Source: Lachnospiraceae bacterium (GTDB lineage Bacteria > Bacillota > Clostridia > Lachnospirales > Lachnospiraceae). From it: DNA of 64,000 bases. Every line of letters starts with the position of its first letter. Position 1 is the first letter of the stretch. The notes under the pieces are model-generated. The model was not told the origin of the DNA. It made no database searches and saw only the letters and a list, made by a program, of their open reading frames with translations. Where the stretch lies: the NCBI GenBank assembly GCA_910575605.1, contig CAJTEW010000003.1, forward strand, positions 215,025 to 279,024. The letters are read 5' to 3'. Position numbers and translations under genes: made by a program. This document shows, in pieces, positions 34,487 to 43,306 of this stretch.

Positions 34487-35725
34487 ATGGGACAGTTTGG
34501 AGAATATGTAAAGATGGCTCTTTACAACATCAAAGAAAACAAAGGGCGTTCATTTCTTACCATGCTTGGCATTATTATCGGAATTTCCTCTGTCATTACG
34601 ATTGTGTCTATCGGAAGCGGCCTTAAGGCAGACGTTATGTCTACCGGAGACGTAAAGAGCGTATCGGTAATGACTGACGCAGAGGAAACTACGAATCTTG
34701 AGCTGATTACATGGGAGGATATACAGGCATTAAAGGACGGCCTGGGGGAACGCATTACAGGAATTTCAAGCTTTGTCCAGGTTATAGGAAAAATAGAGAC
34801 GAGAAAAGGGAGCTTTGATGCTTATGCAATTCTTACCACTCCTGATGAGGAATATAATCCGTCAGCGCTTCCGATCATCAGGGGAGAATATTTTAAGGAT
34901 GAGGATGTGTTGAATGCAGAGCTGACCTGTGTTTTAGATAAAGCCAGCGCACTGTATTTATTCGGAAATATAGATGTAGTGGGTATGGATCTGGATCTGG
35001 AGATTGAAAATACAGTGCAGACCCTGCATATTGCCGGAGTACAGGACGGAGACCCTGAGGTGATGGCGGCAAATGAAGAGGCTATGAAGCTTTTTGGCAT
35101 GGAAATGCCGGTTATATTGGAGATGCCTTACACAGCTTCGGAAAACTGGGGCGAGCAGCCGGGAAATTTTTCATACATTACCCTCTATCTCGGAGAAGGA
35201 GAGGAAGAAAATGCAGTGGCACAGGCCGCTATACGGCTTTTAAACTCCAGGCATAAAAACGATGGAGATAATCTGTTTATTAAACAGCAGCAGTCAGAGG
35301 ATATGCTAAATGCAATGGGCACTGTGCTGGACGGTGTGACGGCATTTATTGCCTTTGTAGCAGGAATTTCCCTTCTGGTAGGAGGTATCGGAGTTATGAA
35401 TATCATGCTGGTATCTGTCACAGAAAGAACAAGGGAGATTGGAATCCGCAAGGCATTGGGAGCAAGGACCTCCTCCATTATTGCACAGTTTTTGTGTGAA
35501 TCCGCAATTATTTCCGGAATCGGAGGTGTAATTGGTATTTTAATCGGAGCGGGCATATCGGGACTCGTTTCCGTACTTGAAATTGGAGGCCTGTCCGCCA
35601 GGCTTTCACCAACAGCAGTAATTCTCACCACATGCTTTTCCTGTGGTGTTGGAATTATATTCGGAATCTATCCGGCCAGAAAAGCAGCCCGGATGAGTCC
35701 GATAGAGGCGTTAAGACAATTATAA
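34487..35725 (+). CDS. ABC exporter permease (MacB/FtsX family)
   Basis: A 412-residue permease with the MacB topology: a first membrane segment (FLTMLGIIIGISSVITIVSIGSG), a large extracellular domain (about residues 45-280), and three C-terminal segments starting FIAFVAGISLLVGGIGVMNIMLVSV. The motif VTERTREIGIRKALGA is the family signature of the cytoplasmic loop. ATG 34487 is one base after the adaptor stop. The three genes form a complete MacAB-like exporter; the exported compound is unknown. Confidence 0.94.
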   Translation: MGQFGEYVKMALYNIKENKGRSFLTMLGIIIGISSVITIVSIGSGLKADVMSTGDVKSVSVMTDAEETTNLELITWEDIQALKDGLGERITGISSFVQVIGKIETRKGSFDAYAILTTPDEEYNPSALPIIRGEYFKDEDVLNAELTCVLDKASALYLFGNIDVVGMDLDLEIENTVQTLHIAGVQDGDPEVMAANEEAMKLFGMEMPVILEMPYTASENWGEQPGNFSYITLYLGEGEEENAVAQAAIRLLNSRHKNDGDNLFIKQQQSEDMLNAMGTVLDGVTAFIAFVAGISLLVGGIGVMNIMLVSVTERTREIGIRKALGARTSSIIAQFLCESAIISGIGGVIGILIGAGISGLVSVLEIGGLSARLSPTAVILTTCFSCGVGIIFGIYPARKAARMSPIEALRQL

Positions 35726-35740
35726 AGGAGGAATGAGATT

Positions 35741-36127
35741 ATGTTTAAGCCAAAGACATTACTGAAAGTAGTATCAATTCTTTTGATGATAGGGGGTGTG
35801 CTGGGAATATTCGGAACCATATTAAGCTATGCAATGCTTCCAAAGCTTTCGGACATCCCAGGCATTGATATGAGCCTGATTACAAGTGCGCTGACTCCCC
35901 TTAACCTGATCATGTCTCTCATCAGCGGGATATCAGCGATTGCAGCGGGGTTTTTCGGGTTCAGCGGGAAATCCGTAAAATGGCTGCTCATTACTGCCGG
36001 AATTTATACGGTCATCCTGCTCATATCCGTGGTACAGACCGTAATGAACGGTATGGCTACAGCATTTATGATTGTGGACTTTATTGTACCGTCATTGTAC
36101 TGGTGGGGATTCTATCAGTCAAAGTAG
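35741..36127 (+). CDS. Small four-helix membrane protein
   Basis: A 128-residue hydrophobic protein with about four membrane segments (LLKVVSILLMIGGVLGIFGTIL, then 45-70, 78-98 and 100-120). No family is recognised with confidence. ATG 35741 follows AAAGGAGGAATGAGATT and lies 15 bases after the permease gene, so it is part of the exporter operon. It could be an accessory subunit. The operon is followed by the palindrome at 36236-36285. Confidence 0.75.
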   Translation: MFKPKTLLKVVSILLMIGGVLGIFGTILSYAMLPKLSDIPGIDMSLITSALTPLNLIMSLISGISAIAAGFFGFSGKSVKWLLITAGIYTVILLISVVQTVMNGMATAFMIVDFIVPSLYWWGFYQSK

Positions 36128-36235
36128 AAAAGCAGAAGGTGCCGCTTCCGGGAAATAATCCGGGGAGAGCGGCATCTTTTTACCTTGCATTTCCAGATGA
36201 AAACGAAGGAATTATCAGGGCTCAAAACAACAAAA

Positions 36236-36285
36236 TAGAGACTGGGGACGGGGTATTTTTAAAAATACCCCGTCCCCAGTCTCTA
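36236..36285. repeat. 50-bp perfect palindrome with GGGGACGG ends
   Basis: The 25-bp arms meet without a loop and contain ACTGGGGACGGGG and its complement around TTTTTAAAAA. The GGGGACGG/CCGTCCCC elements are shared with the inverted repeat at 3301-3377. It sits between convergent genes (35741-36127 and 36288-37343), where it may also act as a two-way terminator. Confidence 0.88.
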
Positions 36286-36287
36286 CT

Positions 36288-37343
36288 TTACCAGTCTGTA
36301 TAAATATCAATTGTCCCGGAAGCACATCCGGTATCATAGACAATTCCTGTTCCTAGTGATGTTTCAACAACAGTTCCCTTAGGATGATCGCTGCTTGCAA
36401 GACACAAATAACCGTTTGAATCACGGATTGTACCGTCTGATGCAACATGGCGTCCCGGAATACTTAAACCATATCCCGGAAGAACCCTTTGTGAATAGTA
36501 AGTCTCACGATGTCCGTTAAAATAAACAACACCTATAAATGGATTAAGCTGTCCCGGTCCGGATGGATAGATGTATCCGCCGCCGGTGTTATCACCCAGA
36601 TTATCAGAACCAGAGTTATTAGAACCAGAGTTATCAGAACCGCTGTTTCCAGTGTCTGCAGAAGGATTATTCTGGGACGGCTGATTCATCTGTGCAGCTC
36701 TTGCCGCTTCTTCCGCAGCCTTAGCAGCCTTTTCGTTCTTAAGACTTTGAATCCTGGCAGATAAAACATCCAAATCGGTAGAAGTCTCTTCTGCCTTGGC
36801 AGTCATCTCTGCCTTTTTCTTGTTCAATTCTTTTTCCATCTCAATGTATGTCTGCTGCTGCTCTTTCAGGCGTTTTTCTTCATTTTCGATGTTTGTCCTA
36901 AGCGCCTGCAGCTCGTTCACCATATTCCGGTCATACTCATTTACTGTTTTAACGAAATCAACCTTGTTGACAAAATCAGCCAGACTTTGTGCTGACAAAA
37001 TCAAACCCAGCAGCGACTCGCCATTATTCTCGTAAATGTATTGGATCCGAAGCTCCATATCCTCATACTGTCGTTTTTCGTTCTCTCTTGCAATTAATAA
37101 CTGCTCCTGAGTCTTTTCAATATCTCCGTTAAGAGACTCGATTTTTACTTCAATCTCTGCAATCTGATTACTAATCTCAAGCAATTCTCCATTAATGTTA
37201 TCCAGCTCGTTCCTAAGGTCTGAAGACTGACTTTCCATACTGTCCAGTTCATCGGCATGGACGATTGTTATCGGGCAAAGTAAAGCTAATACACACAAGC
37301 AGGTGATACCCGCCTGTATCCACTGTTTTAATCTTACCTTCAT
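36288..37343 (-). CDS. Secreted PcsB-like coiled-coil protein with a 3D-like domain
   Basis: A 351-residue exported protein. I choose ATG 37343 (MKVRLKQWIQAG) over an upstream TTG because AAAAGGA lies at the right distance. A signal peptide of about 30 residues ends near PITIVHA-DEL. Residues 30-215 form two coiled coils in the pattern of the PcsB/CwlO N-terminal domain. A linker of Ser-Gly-Asn-Asp repeats (about 225-250, encoded by 15-base DNA repeats near 36600-36650) follows. The C-terminal part, with HPKGTVVETSLGTGIVYDTG and GTIDIYTDW, resembles the 3D double-psi barrel of lytic transglycosylase-like proteins. A role in cell-wall remodelling is likely. Confidence 0.82.
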   Translation of the reverse strand: MKVRLKQWIQAGITCLCVLALLCPITIVHADELDSMESQSSDLRNELDNINGELLEISNQIAEIEVKIESLNGDIEKTQEQLLIARENEKRQYEDMELRIQYIYENNGESLLGLILSAQSLADFVNKVDFVKTVNEYDRNMVNELQALRTNIENEEKRLKEQQQTYIEMEKELNKKKAEMTAKAEETSTDLDVLSARIQSLKNEKAAKAAEEAARAAQMNQPSQNNPSADTGNSGSDNSGSNNSGSDNLGDNTGGGYIYPSGPGQLNPFIGVVYFNGHRETYYSQRVLPGYGLSIPGRHVASDGTIRDSNGYLCLASSDHPKGTVVETSLGTGIVYDTGCASGTIDIYTDW

Positions 37344-37529
37344 ATAATTTTTCCTTTTCAATTACTGAAAATTTACATGGGGAACAGAAAGTTATCCTCC
37401 CCATGTCCCTATAGTTTACTATTTTTTTGGCGGCTTGTCAAATAAATTCGTTTTGTTTGCTTTATAAAGCGGTTTTTGTTACAATAGCTATGGAACAAAT
37501 ATTGGGACATAAAACCAGGAGCAGAGCAT

Positions 37530-38108
37530 ATGAAAAAATACGAAGAGGAGCACTATCAATACGAAAATATTAGAAAATCTGTCTATCCGATGATAAAAAG
37601 CAGATTGTATGATGGGAAAGCTTTAAACGGAAAATTCCTATCAGAAAAAGACACTGTTGTGATAAGATTTGCAGGGGAACTTATGATTATATTTGCAGTC
37701 AGGAGAAGTGAAGAAGTATACGAGATTTTAAAGGATTCCATGCTTCCTCCCGGGGTGGACGTAGAAGAACTGTACCGTGAGGCGTGTGAGAATCTTGTAA
37801 GAGATGTGGAGTTTGTAATTGCAAATACATGGTATGGAGCTTTTGGCATGCTTGCTGACGGTATGTATGAGGCAAGTTCCCTGTGCTTTAAGCACATCTG
37901 GCAGGTATGTGTAGATAAATTGAAGGATGATCTTATCATCATGGTGCCGACAAAGGATACAGTACGTTTTGCCCCTGCAGGAGCGAAGGATGTAATAGAC
38001 AAGATGGAGGAAGAGATAAGGGAATTGTACGAAAACACCAGGGAAAAGATTACCATGCAGAAATTTCTTTTTTCAAAAACAAGAAAGGAACTGGCTGTTT
38101 ATGAATAA
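37530..38108 (+). CDS. Uncharacterised protein (DUF1444/DUF5688-like)
   Basis: A 192-residue soluble protein. The body alternates helices and strands; KDDLIIMVPTKDTVRFAPAGA near residue 140 resembles the end of proteins annotated DUF5688 or DUF1444 in Lachnospiraceae, a resemblance I hold weakly. There is no signal peptide or cysteine cluster. ATG 37530 is preceded by CAGGAGCAGAGCAT. It overlaps the HAD phosphatase gene by 8 bases, which in turn overlaps uppP, so the three form one operon. No function is assigned. Confidence 0.7.
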   Translation: MKKYEEEHYQYENIRKSVYPMIKSRLYDGKALNGKFLSEKDTVVIRFAGELMIIFAVRRSEEVYEILKDSMLPPGVDVEELYREACENLVRDVEFVIANTWYGAFGMLADGMYEASSLCFKHIWQVCVDKLKDDLIIMVPTKDTVRFAPAGAKDVIDKMEEEIRELYENTREKITMQKFLFSKTRKELAVYE

Positions 38109-38946
38109 AATTAAGATGATTGCTTTTGACCTTGACGGAACGCTTCTGACTACGGACAAAAGGCTGACAGAATATACAAAAGATGTTTTAAGCCGGGCAA
38201 TTGAGAAAGGGATAGAGGTAGTTCCTGCTACAGGAAGGCCGCTCATGGGCGTGCCGGAGGAATTTTTTGCATTTCCGGGAGTAAGGTATATTGTCTGTTC
38301 TAATGGCGCGCGTATTATAAATGCAGAAGATAAAAGGACATTGGAGGCAAGGCTGCTTCCCTATGAAGATGCAAAAGAAATATTAGCTATTTTTAAAGAA
38401 TATGATACAATGCGGGATATATTTTATGACGGACGGGGTTATACAGAGGAAGAAAAATTTCCGAAAATTGAGCGGTATTTTTCTACGCCGGCTATGATAC
38501 AATATATCAGGACATCAAGAACACCAGTTAAGGATATTGACGGGATGTTTTTCAAGGAACACCGGGCGGTAGACAAGGTCCAGGCGCTTTTTGCCAGTCT
38601 TAAGGAGAAGGATGAGGCGTTTGAAAGGATACGAAAGCTTGAGTGCGAGCCGTCCTGTGCACTTAAGAATAATATTGAAGTCAATGCAGCAGGAGTACAT
38701 AAGGGTACGGCGCTTTTGAGCCTAGGGGTACGGCTTGGTATCCGCAGGGAAGAGATCATGGCGTTTGGAGACGGCACCAATGATGCAAAGATGCTTAAGA
38801 CAGCAGGCGTGGGAGTTGCTATGGCAAATGCTGCTTTAGAAGTAAAGAACGCAGCAGATGCCATAACACTTTCCAATGATGAAGAGGGAGCAGCGGTATA
38901 TATAGACAGCCATGTATTGGGCCGGGAAGGGAGAAGAAAATGTTAG
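38101..38946 (+). CDS. HAD-superfamily Cof-type phosphatase
   Basis: A 281-residue hydrolase of the Cof/YidA (type IIB) family, which dephosphorylates sugar phosphates and other small phosphoesters. Motif I is AFDLDGTLLTT (Asp10, Asp12), motif II VVPATGRP, and motif IV MAFGDGTNDAKML near residue 220. It contains a cap domain in the middle. The start overlaps the upstream gene by 8 bases and the end overlaps uppP by 7, implying coupling. Substrate cannot be read from sequence. Confidence 0.92.
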   Translation: MNKIKMIAFDLDGTLLTTDKRLTEYTKDVLSRAIEKGIEVVPATGRPLMGVPEEFFAFPGVRYIVCSNGARIINAEDKRTLEARLLPYEDAKEILAIFKEYDTMRDIFYDGRGYTEEEKFPKIERYFSTPAMIQYIRTSRTPVKDIDGMFFKEHRAVDKVQALFASLKEKDEAFERIRKLECEPSCALKNNIEVNAAGVHKGTALLSLGVRLGIRREEIMAFGDGTNDAKMLKTAGVGVAMANAALEVKNAADAITLSNDEEGAAVYIDSHVLGREGRRKC

Positions 38947-39767
38947 ATATATTAAAAGTAATTGTTCTTGGAATTGTAGAGGGTATTACGGAATGGCTTC
39001 CGGTAAGCAGTACCGGACATTTGATACTGGTGGGGGACTTACTCTCTCCTAGTATGAGCGATGCATTTATGGAAATGTTTAATGTGGTCATACAGCTTGG
39101 TGCGATTATGGCGGTAGTAGTCATATATTTTCATAAGCTGAATCCGTTTTCACCACGAAAGACGAATAAGCAGAAGATGCTTACATGGCAGATGTGGATC
39201 AAGGTAGTGATAGCATCAGTCCCGGCGGGTGTTATCGGTATATTATTTAACGACATTTTAGATGAGCTTTTCTATAAACCGCTTCCGGTTGCGATTATGC
39301 TGATTGTTTATGGAGTTCTCTTTATTATTGTAGAAAATAAAAATGCAAGAAGAAGGCCGTCAGTGACTAAAATATCAGAGCTGTCTGTATCAATGCTTTT
39401 ATGGATCGGCTTCTTTCAGATGCTGGCGCTTATCCCGGGCACCTCGCGTTCCGGGGCAACGATTGTCGGTGCATTGCTTATCGGGGTATCAAGAGAGGTA
39501 GCGGCTGAATTTACATTCTTTCTTGCAATTCCGGCCATGTGCGGAGCCAGCCTTTTAAAGCTTATAAAATTTGGGTTCCATTTTACGGGTGCGGAGTTTG
39601 GCCTGCTGATTCTTGGATGTGTAGTTTCATTTGGGCTTTCGATAGTAGCAATTAAGTTTTTGATGAACTATATTAAGAAGAATGACTTTAAGATATTTGG
39701 CTATTATCGAATCGTACTGGGAGGTATTATTGTTATAGTAACACTGATTAAAATGATTTTTGCATAA
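38940..39767 (+). CDS. uppP: Undecaprenyl-diphosphatase
   Basis: A 275-residue integral membrane phosphatase (BacA family) that recycles undecaprenyl diphosphate for cell-wall synthesis and can confer bacitracin resistance. The two signatures are EGITEWLPVSSTGH near residue 17 and PGTSRSGATI near 170, both intact; about eight membrane segments. ATG 38940 overlaps the phosphatase gene, with an AAGGGAGAAGAAA site. A terminator follows at 39781. Confidence 0.96.
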   Translation: MLDILKVIVLGIVEGITEWLPVSSTGHLILVGDLLSPSMSDAFMEMFNVVIQLGAIMAVVVIYFHKLNPFSPRKTNKQKMLTWQMWIKVVIASVPAGVIGILFNDILDELFYKPLPVAIMLIVYGVLFIIVENKNARRRPSVTKISELSVSMLLWIGFFQMLALIPGTSRSGATIVGALLIGVSREVAAEFTFFLAIPAMCGASLLKLIKFGFHFTGAEFGLLILGCVVSFGLSIVAIKFLMNYIKKNDFKIFGYYRIVLGGIIVIVTLIKMIFA

Positions 39768-39780
39768 AAATGTATATTAT

Positions 39781-39829
39781 AAGTGGCTTATTACATAAAA
39801 ATATGTGTGAAAAGCCACTTGTTTTTTAT
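39781..39829 (+). terminator. Intrinsic terminator after uppP
   Basis: AAGTGGCTT (39781-39789) pairs with AAGCCACTT (39812-39820), followed by GTTTTTTATT. The long loop includes A/T-rich bases. Confidence 0.82.
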
Positions 39830-39856
39830 TCAGAGTGTGATAAAATATGTAATATG

Positions 39857-39874
39857 TTTGCATAAATATGCAAA
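39857..39874. promoter_or_regulatory. 18-bp dyad upstream of the amino-acid ABC operon
   Basis: TTTGCATA-aa-TATGCAAA is a perfect dyad 30 bases before the binding-protein start. Its size and A/T-rich centre recall ARG-box-type operators, but the half-site differs from the usual ARG box, so the cognate regulator is unknown. Confidence 0.45.
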
Positions 39875-39903
39875 AAAATAAAAATTTCATGGAGGAAGCG
39901 ATT

Positions 39904-40710
39904 ATGAAAATAAGGAAGCTCTTAAGTGCAGTGCTGATTTTAGTCTGTGTATTATCTTTGGCAGCATGTGGAGGAAAAGAAAGTAAGGATGAAGAAAAGA
40001 AGGTAGAGATAAAGGCATCGGAGGATCTTGCAGATCTTACAATCGGTGTCCAGCAGGGAACGACAGGAGATCTTGCCTGCTCTGATATTGTAAAAAAGGA
40101 CAGCCAGATGAAGCGATATCCTAAGGGAGCCGCTGCGGTTCAGGCATTAGAGGCAGGAAAGCTTGACTGTGTAGTAATTGACGCACAGCCGGCGGCAAAA
40201 TTTGTGGAAAAGAGCGGCAATTTAAAAATTATAGACGGTATTTTTGATGATGAACAGTATGCAGTCTGTATAAAAAAGGGGAATACAGAACTTCTTGACA
40301 GTATGAATAAGGCTCTTGGTGAGCTTAAAGATGAGGGTACACTTGATAAGATTATTGCAAATTATATCGGCGACGATATCGGAAGCTTTACATATGAAAC
40401 ACCAGAAGGAACAGATCACTCCAAGGGAACGCTTATTATGGCTACTAATGCAGAATTTGAGCCCTATGAGTATCATGAGGGTAATGAGATTATCGGAATT
40501 GACGTGGACATTGCCCGGGCAGTCTGCGATAAGATGGGTTATGAGCTTAAGATAGAGGATATGGAGTTTGATTCTATTCTTCCGGCTGTGACGGCAGGCA
40601 AGGCTGATTTTGGCGCGGCAGGAATGACTGTTACAGATGAGAGAAAAGAAAATGTGGACTTTACAGATACCTACGCAAATGCAACGCAGGTAGTTATCGT
40701 GAAGAAATAG
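39904..40710 (+). CDS. Amino-acid ABC transporter binding lipoprotein, apparently circularly permuted
   Basis: A 268-residue lipoprotein: signal peptide with lipobox LAAC (Cys22). ATG 39904 has GGAGG 9 bases upstream. Residues 41-155 look like the second lobe of SBP_bac_3 proteins (DLTIGVQQGTTGD, AAAVQALEAGKLDCVVID, YAVCIKKGNTELLDSMNKAL). Residues 174-268 look like the first lobe (GTLIMATNAEFEPYEY, GIDVDIARAV, FDSILPAVTAGKADFGAAGMT, ending TQVVIVKK). In normal family members the order is reversed, with VVVKK joining DLxGKxVGVQxGTTG. The break falls exactly at that hinge, so it looks like a genuine circular permutation. It works with the permease and ATPase that follow. Confidence 0.9.
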   Translation: MKIRKLLSAVLILVCVLSLAACGGKESKDEEKKVEIKASEDLADLTIGVQQGTTGDLACSDIVKKDSQMKRYPKGAAAVQALEAGKLDCVVIDAQPAAKFVEKSGNLKIIDGIFDDEQYAVCIKKGNTELLDSMNKALGELKDEGTLDKIIANYIGDDIGSFTYETPEGTDHSKGTLIMATNAEFEPYEYHEGNEIIGIDVDIARAVCDKMGYELKIEDMEFDSILPAVTAGKADFGAAGMTVTDERKENVDFTDTYANATQVVIVKK

Positions 40711-40718
40711 GTGAAATC

Positions 40719-41408
40719 ATGACAGATTTTTCAGCAAAGTTTTATGCAAACTTTATTAAGGATGACCGCTGGCTTGGTCTTGTAACTGGCCTTAAGGTAA
40801 CCATTATCGTTACGCTTGAGGCGCTGCTTCTGGGTGTTGTGATAGGATTTTTTGTAGCAATCATAAGATCCTATCACGATAAGACTGGAAAATTTAAAAT
40901 CTTAAACGCAGTCAGCCGGGTTTACCTGACAGTTATCAGGGGAACTCCCACTATGATTCAGATACTGATTATGTATCTGGTCATATTCGGCTCGTCCTCT
41001 ATGGATTCCATTATTATCGGAGGAATTGCATTTGGTATTAACTCGGGAGCTTATGTTGCGGAGATTATTCGTTCTGGTATTATGTCAATTCCAGAGGGGC
41101 AGACAGAAGCAGGAAGAAGTCTTGGGCTTAGCTACAGTCAGACTATGTGGCTTATTATTGTACCGCAGGCATTTAAAAATGTTCTTCCGGCTTTGGTGAA
41201 TGAGATGATAGTCCTCATAAAAGAAACTGCAATTATTGGCTACATAGGCGAGCAGGATTTGACAAAGGCAGCAATGATCATTCAGAGCCGGACCTTTGAT
41301 GCGTTTATGCCTCTTCTTGCTGCAGCATTAATTTATCTTGCACTTGTCATGCTGCTTACGTTCTTTATGAACAAGCTGGAAAGGAGGCTGAGAAGCAATG
41401 AGCGCTAA
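40719..41408 (+). CDS. Amino-acid ABC transporter permease
   Basis: A 229-residue permease of the polar amino-acid (HisMQ) family. Five or so membrane segments are visible, beginning [28 protein letters not shown]. The EAA loop is [29 protein letters not shown] near residue 130 (location), and [11 protein letters not shown] is the family's first signature. ATG 40719 lies 8 bases after the binding protein, with AGGTGAAATC. Its end overlaps the ATPase gene by 11 bases. Confidence 0.95.
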   Translation: MTDFSAKFYANFIKDDRWLGLVTGLKVTIIVTLEALLLGVVIGFFVAIIRSYHDKTGKFKILNAVSRVYLTVIRGTPTMIQILIMYLVIFGSSSMDSIIIGGIAFGINSGAYVAEIIRSGIMSIPEGQTEAGRSLGLSYSQTMWLIIVPQAFKNVLPALVNEMIVLIKETAIIGYIGEQDLTKAAMIIQSRTFDAFMPLLAAALIYLALVMLLTFFMNKLERRLRSNER

Positions 41409-42153
41409 CCAGAATGTGAATCAGGAAACCTTGATAGAGGTGAAAGATCTGCGTAAGGTATTTGGAAAAAATGAGGTCCTAACCGGTATTACAACAGAAA
41501 TTAAACGGGGAGAAGTAGTAGTAATTATCGGACCCTCCGGCTCAGGAAAGTCCACTTTCCTCCGCTCCTTAAATCTCCTTGAACCGCCTACAGAAGGGAC
41601 GATTTTGTTTGAAGGCGTTAACATTACAAACCCAAAGGCAGATATCGATCTGCATCGTCAGAAAATGGGAATGGTGTTTCAGCACTTTAACCTGTTTCCG
41701 CATAAGACGATTACAGAAAATATCACACTCGCTCCTGTTGTATTAAAAAAGATGACAAAGGAGGAGGCAGATAAAAAGGCAAAAGAGCTTCTTGACCGGG
41801 TTGGGTTACCAGATAAGGCTGATACATATCCTGAACAGCTGTCCGGCGGACAAAAGCAGAGAATCGCAATTATTCGTTCTCTTGCAATGGATCCGGATGT
41901 GATGCTCTTTGATGAACCCACATCGGCACTGGACCCGGAGATGGTAGGAGAAGTATTGGAACTTATGAAGCAGCTTGCCAAGGACGGTATGACTATGGTT
42001 GTCGTTACCCATGAAATGGGATTTGCAAAGGAGGTGGCGACGAGAGTTGTGTTTATGGACGAGGGACAGATAAAAGAAGAAGGGACACCGGAGGAGTTCT
42101 TTGGAGGGCCAAAGGATGAGAGGCTTAAGGAGTTTTTGTCGAAGATTTTGTAG
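41398..42153 (+). CDS. Amino-acid ABC transporter ATP-binding protein
   Basis: A 251-residue ATPase of the GlnQ/HisP group. Walker A is GPSGSGKST near residue 43, [18 protein letters not shown] is the Q-loop region, the signature [15 protein letters not shown], and Walker [15 protein letters not shown]. The last His motif is [13 protein letters not shown]. It overlaps the permease gene by 11 bases. With the binding protein it forms a complete importer for a polar amino acid, not specified by the sequence. Confidence 0.96.
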   Translation: MSANQNVNQETLIEVKDLRKVFGKNEVLTGITTEIKRGEVVVIIGPSGSGKSTFLRSLNLLEPPTEGTILFEGVNITNPKADIDLHRQKMGMVFQHFNLFPHKTITENITLAPVVLKKMTKEEADKKAKELLDRVGLPDKADTYPEQLSGGQKQRIAIIRSLAMDPDVMLFDEPTSALDPEMVGEVLELMKQLAKDGMTMVVVTHEMGFAKEVATRVVFMDEGQIKEEGTPEEFFGGPKDERLKEFLSKIL

Positions 42154-42290
42154 GGAATGGCGCTTAAAAAACTGTTGTGTCAGGTGTGTGGGATAGTAGA
42201 CTTATTAAAGATAACAGCGTGTAATGATAAAATAAAAAAATTTCATTTTACAAAAGTAAAATAAAGATATATGCTTAATACGAAAAAAAC

Positions 42291-42322
42291 AATCGCAGAT
42301 AACAAAATCTGCGATTATTTTA
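42291..42322. terminator. Two-way terminator between the ABC operon and the LysR gene
   Basis: AATCGCAGAT (42291-42300) pairs with ATCTGCGATT (42307-42316) round AACAAA. ATTTTAA follows on the right and CGAAAAAAAC lies on the left, so both convergent genes have a usable T run. Confidence 0.8.
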
Positions 42323-42334
42323 ACGTAATTTTTA

Positions 42335-43204
42335 CTAACTTAACAAACAATCCCGCGCATATTTTGTAAATATCTTTGCGGCCGGAGACAGTTCGTCGTA
42401 GGAGGCTGCGGCGATACCAAGCGTACGGCTTGCATGGGGAGCTAAAGGTCTTGCCTCGAACTTATAATTTCTGTCTTTTATGATGAGCTCAGGCAGGATG
42501 CTGATTCCAAGACCATGCTCCACCATAGACAGGATGGAAAAATCATTGCTCATGGTATATTTTATGTCTGGTTTTACGCGATGATTTTTTAACAGCTGAT
42601 GGACTTCATTTATATGGGTATACTCGGAGACAATAAAGGGAATGTCTTCAAGCCATTCAATAGGGATTTCACTGTGCTTGGCAAAAGGATGGCCTGTGGG
42701 CATGACTGCCAGCATAGGATCCTCATATACAGAAATGAATTCGTAAGGCTGATGCTTCTGGAAGCTTGTGAAGCCTACGTCGGCCTTATGGCTTTGGAGC
42801 CAGTCTGCAATTTCCTGTTCATTACCCTCGTCTATGTCAAAGGTAATGCCGGGATATTCCTTTTGGAAACTATAGATGATTCTAGGAAGCCAGTGGATGG
42901 TGCAGCTTGTGAAAGACGCAATTTTTATCATACCTCTCTTTGCCCCTTTTAAGAAGGAAATTTCCTGGTTTAGGGATTCATTTGCAGAGAGGAGACTTCG
43001 GATAGAAGGGATGAGGGAAAGCCCTTCGTCTGTGAGAGTTACTCCATGATGGCTTTTAATGAAAAGTGGAATACCAGCCTCCTGCTCCAGAGCTTTCATC
43101 ATCTGGGTGATCCCGGACTGGGTGTAGCCGAGAATCTCGCCTGCTTTCGTAAAATTTCCCAGGTCTGCTACAGTGAGAAATACATTTAATTTTTTTAAAT
43201 CCAT
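42335..43204 (-). CDS. LysR-family transcriptional regulator
   Basis: A 289-residue LysR regulator. ATG 43204 (MDLKKLNVFLTVADLGNFTKAGEILG) is chosen for the GGAGGGCGTC site; the frame extends 23 codons further without one. The winged helix covers residues 1-60, with GYTQSGITQMMKALEQEAGIPLF, and the effector domain 90-289. It is divergent from the YitT gene, with 102 bases between, and convergent with the amino-acid importer. LysR proteins often control the divergent neighbour, so the YitT gene is the first candidate target. Confidence 0.92.
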   Translation of the reverse strand: MDLKKLNVFLTVADLGNFTKAGEILGYTQSGITQMMKALEQEAGIPLFIKSHHGVTLTDEGLSLIPSIRSLLSANESLNQEISFLKGAKRGMIKIASFTSCTIHWLPRIIYSFQKEYPGITFDIDEGNEQEIADWLQSHKADVGFTSFQKHQPYEFISVYEDPMLAVMPTGHPFAKHSEIPIEWLEDIPFIVSEYTHINEVHQLLKNHRVKPDIKYTMSNDFSILSMVEHGLGISILPELIIKDRNYKFEARPLAPHASRTLGIAAASYDELSPAAKIFTKYARDCLLS

Positions 43205-43306
43205 GACGCCCTCCTGACTCTGTCTGCGTGTTGAACTAAGTACAGTATAGCATTGATTAAAAGAGAAATACAATAAAATAATAATGAAAAAGGAGTGTAG
43301 AGTACG

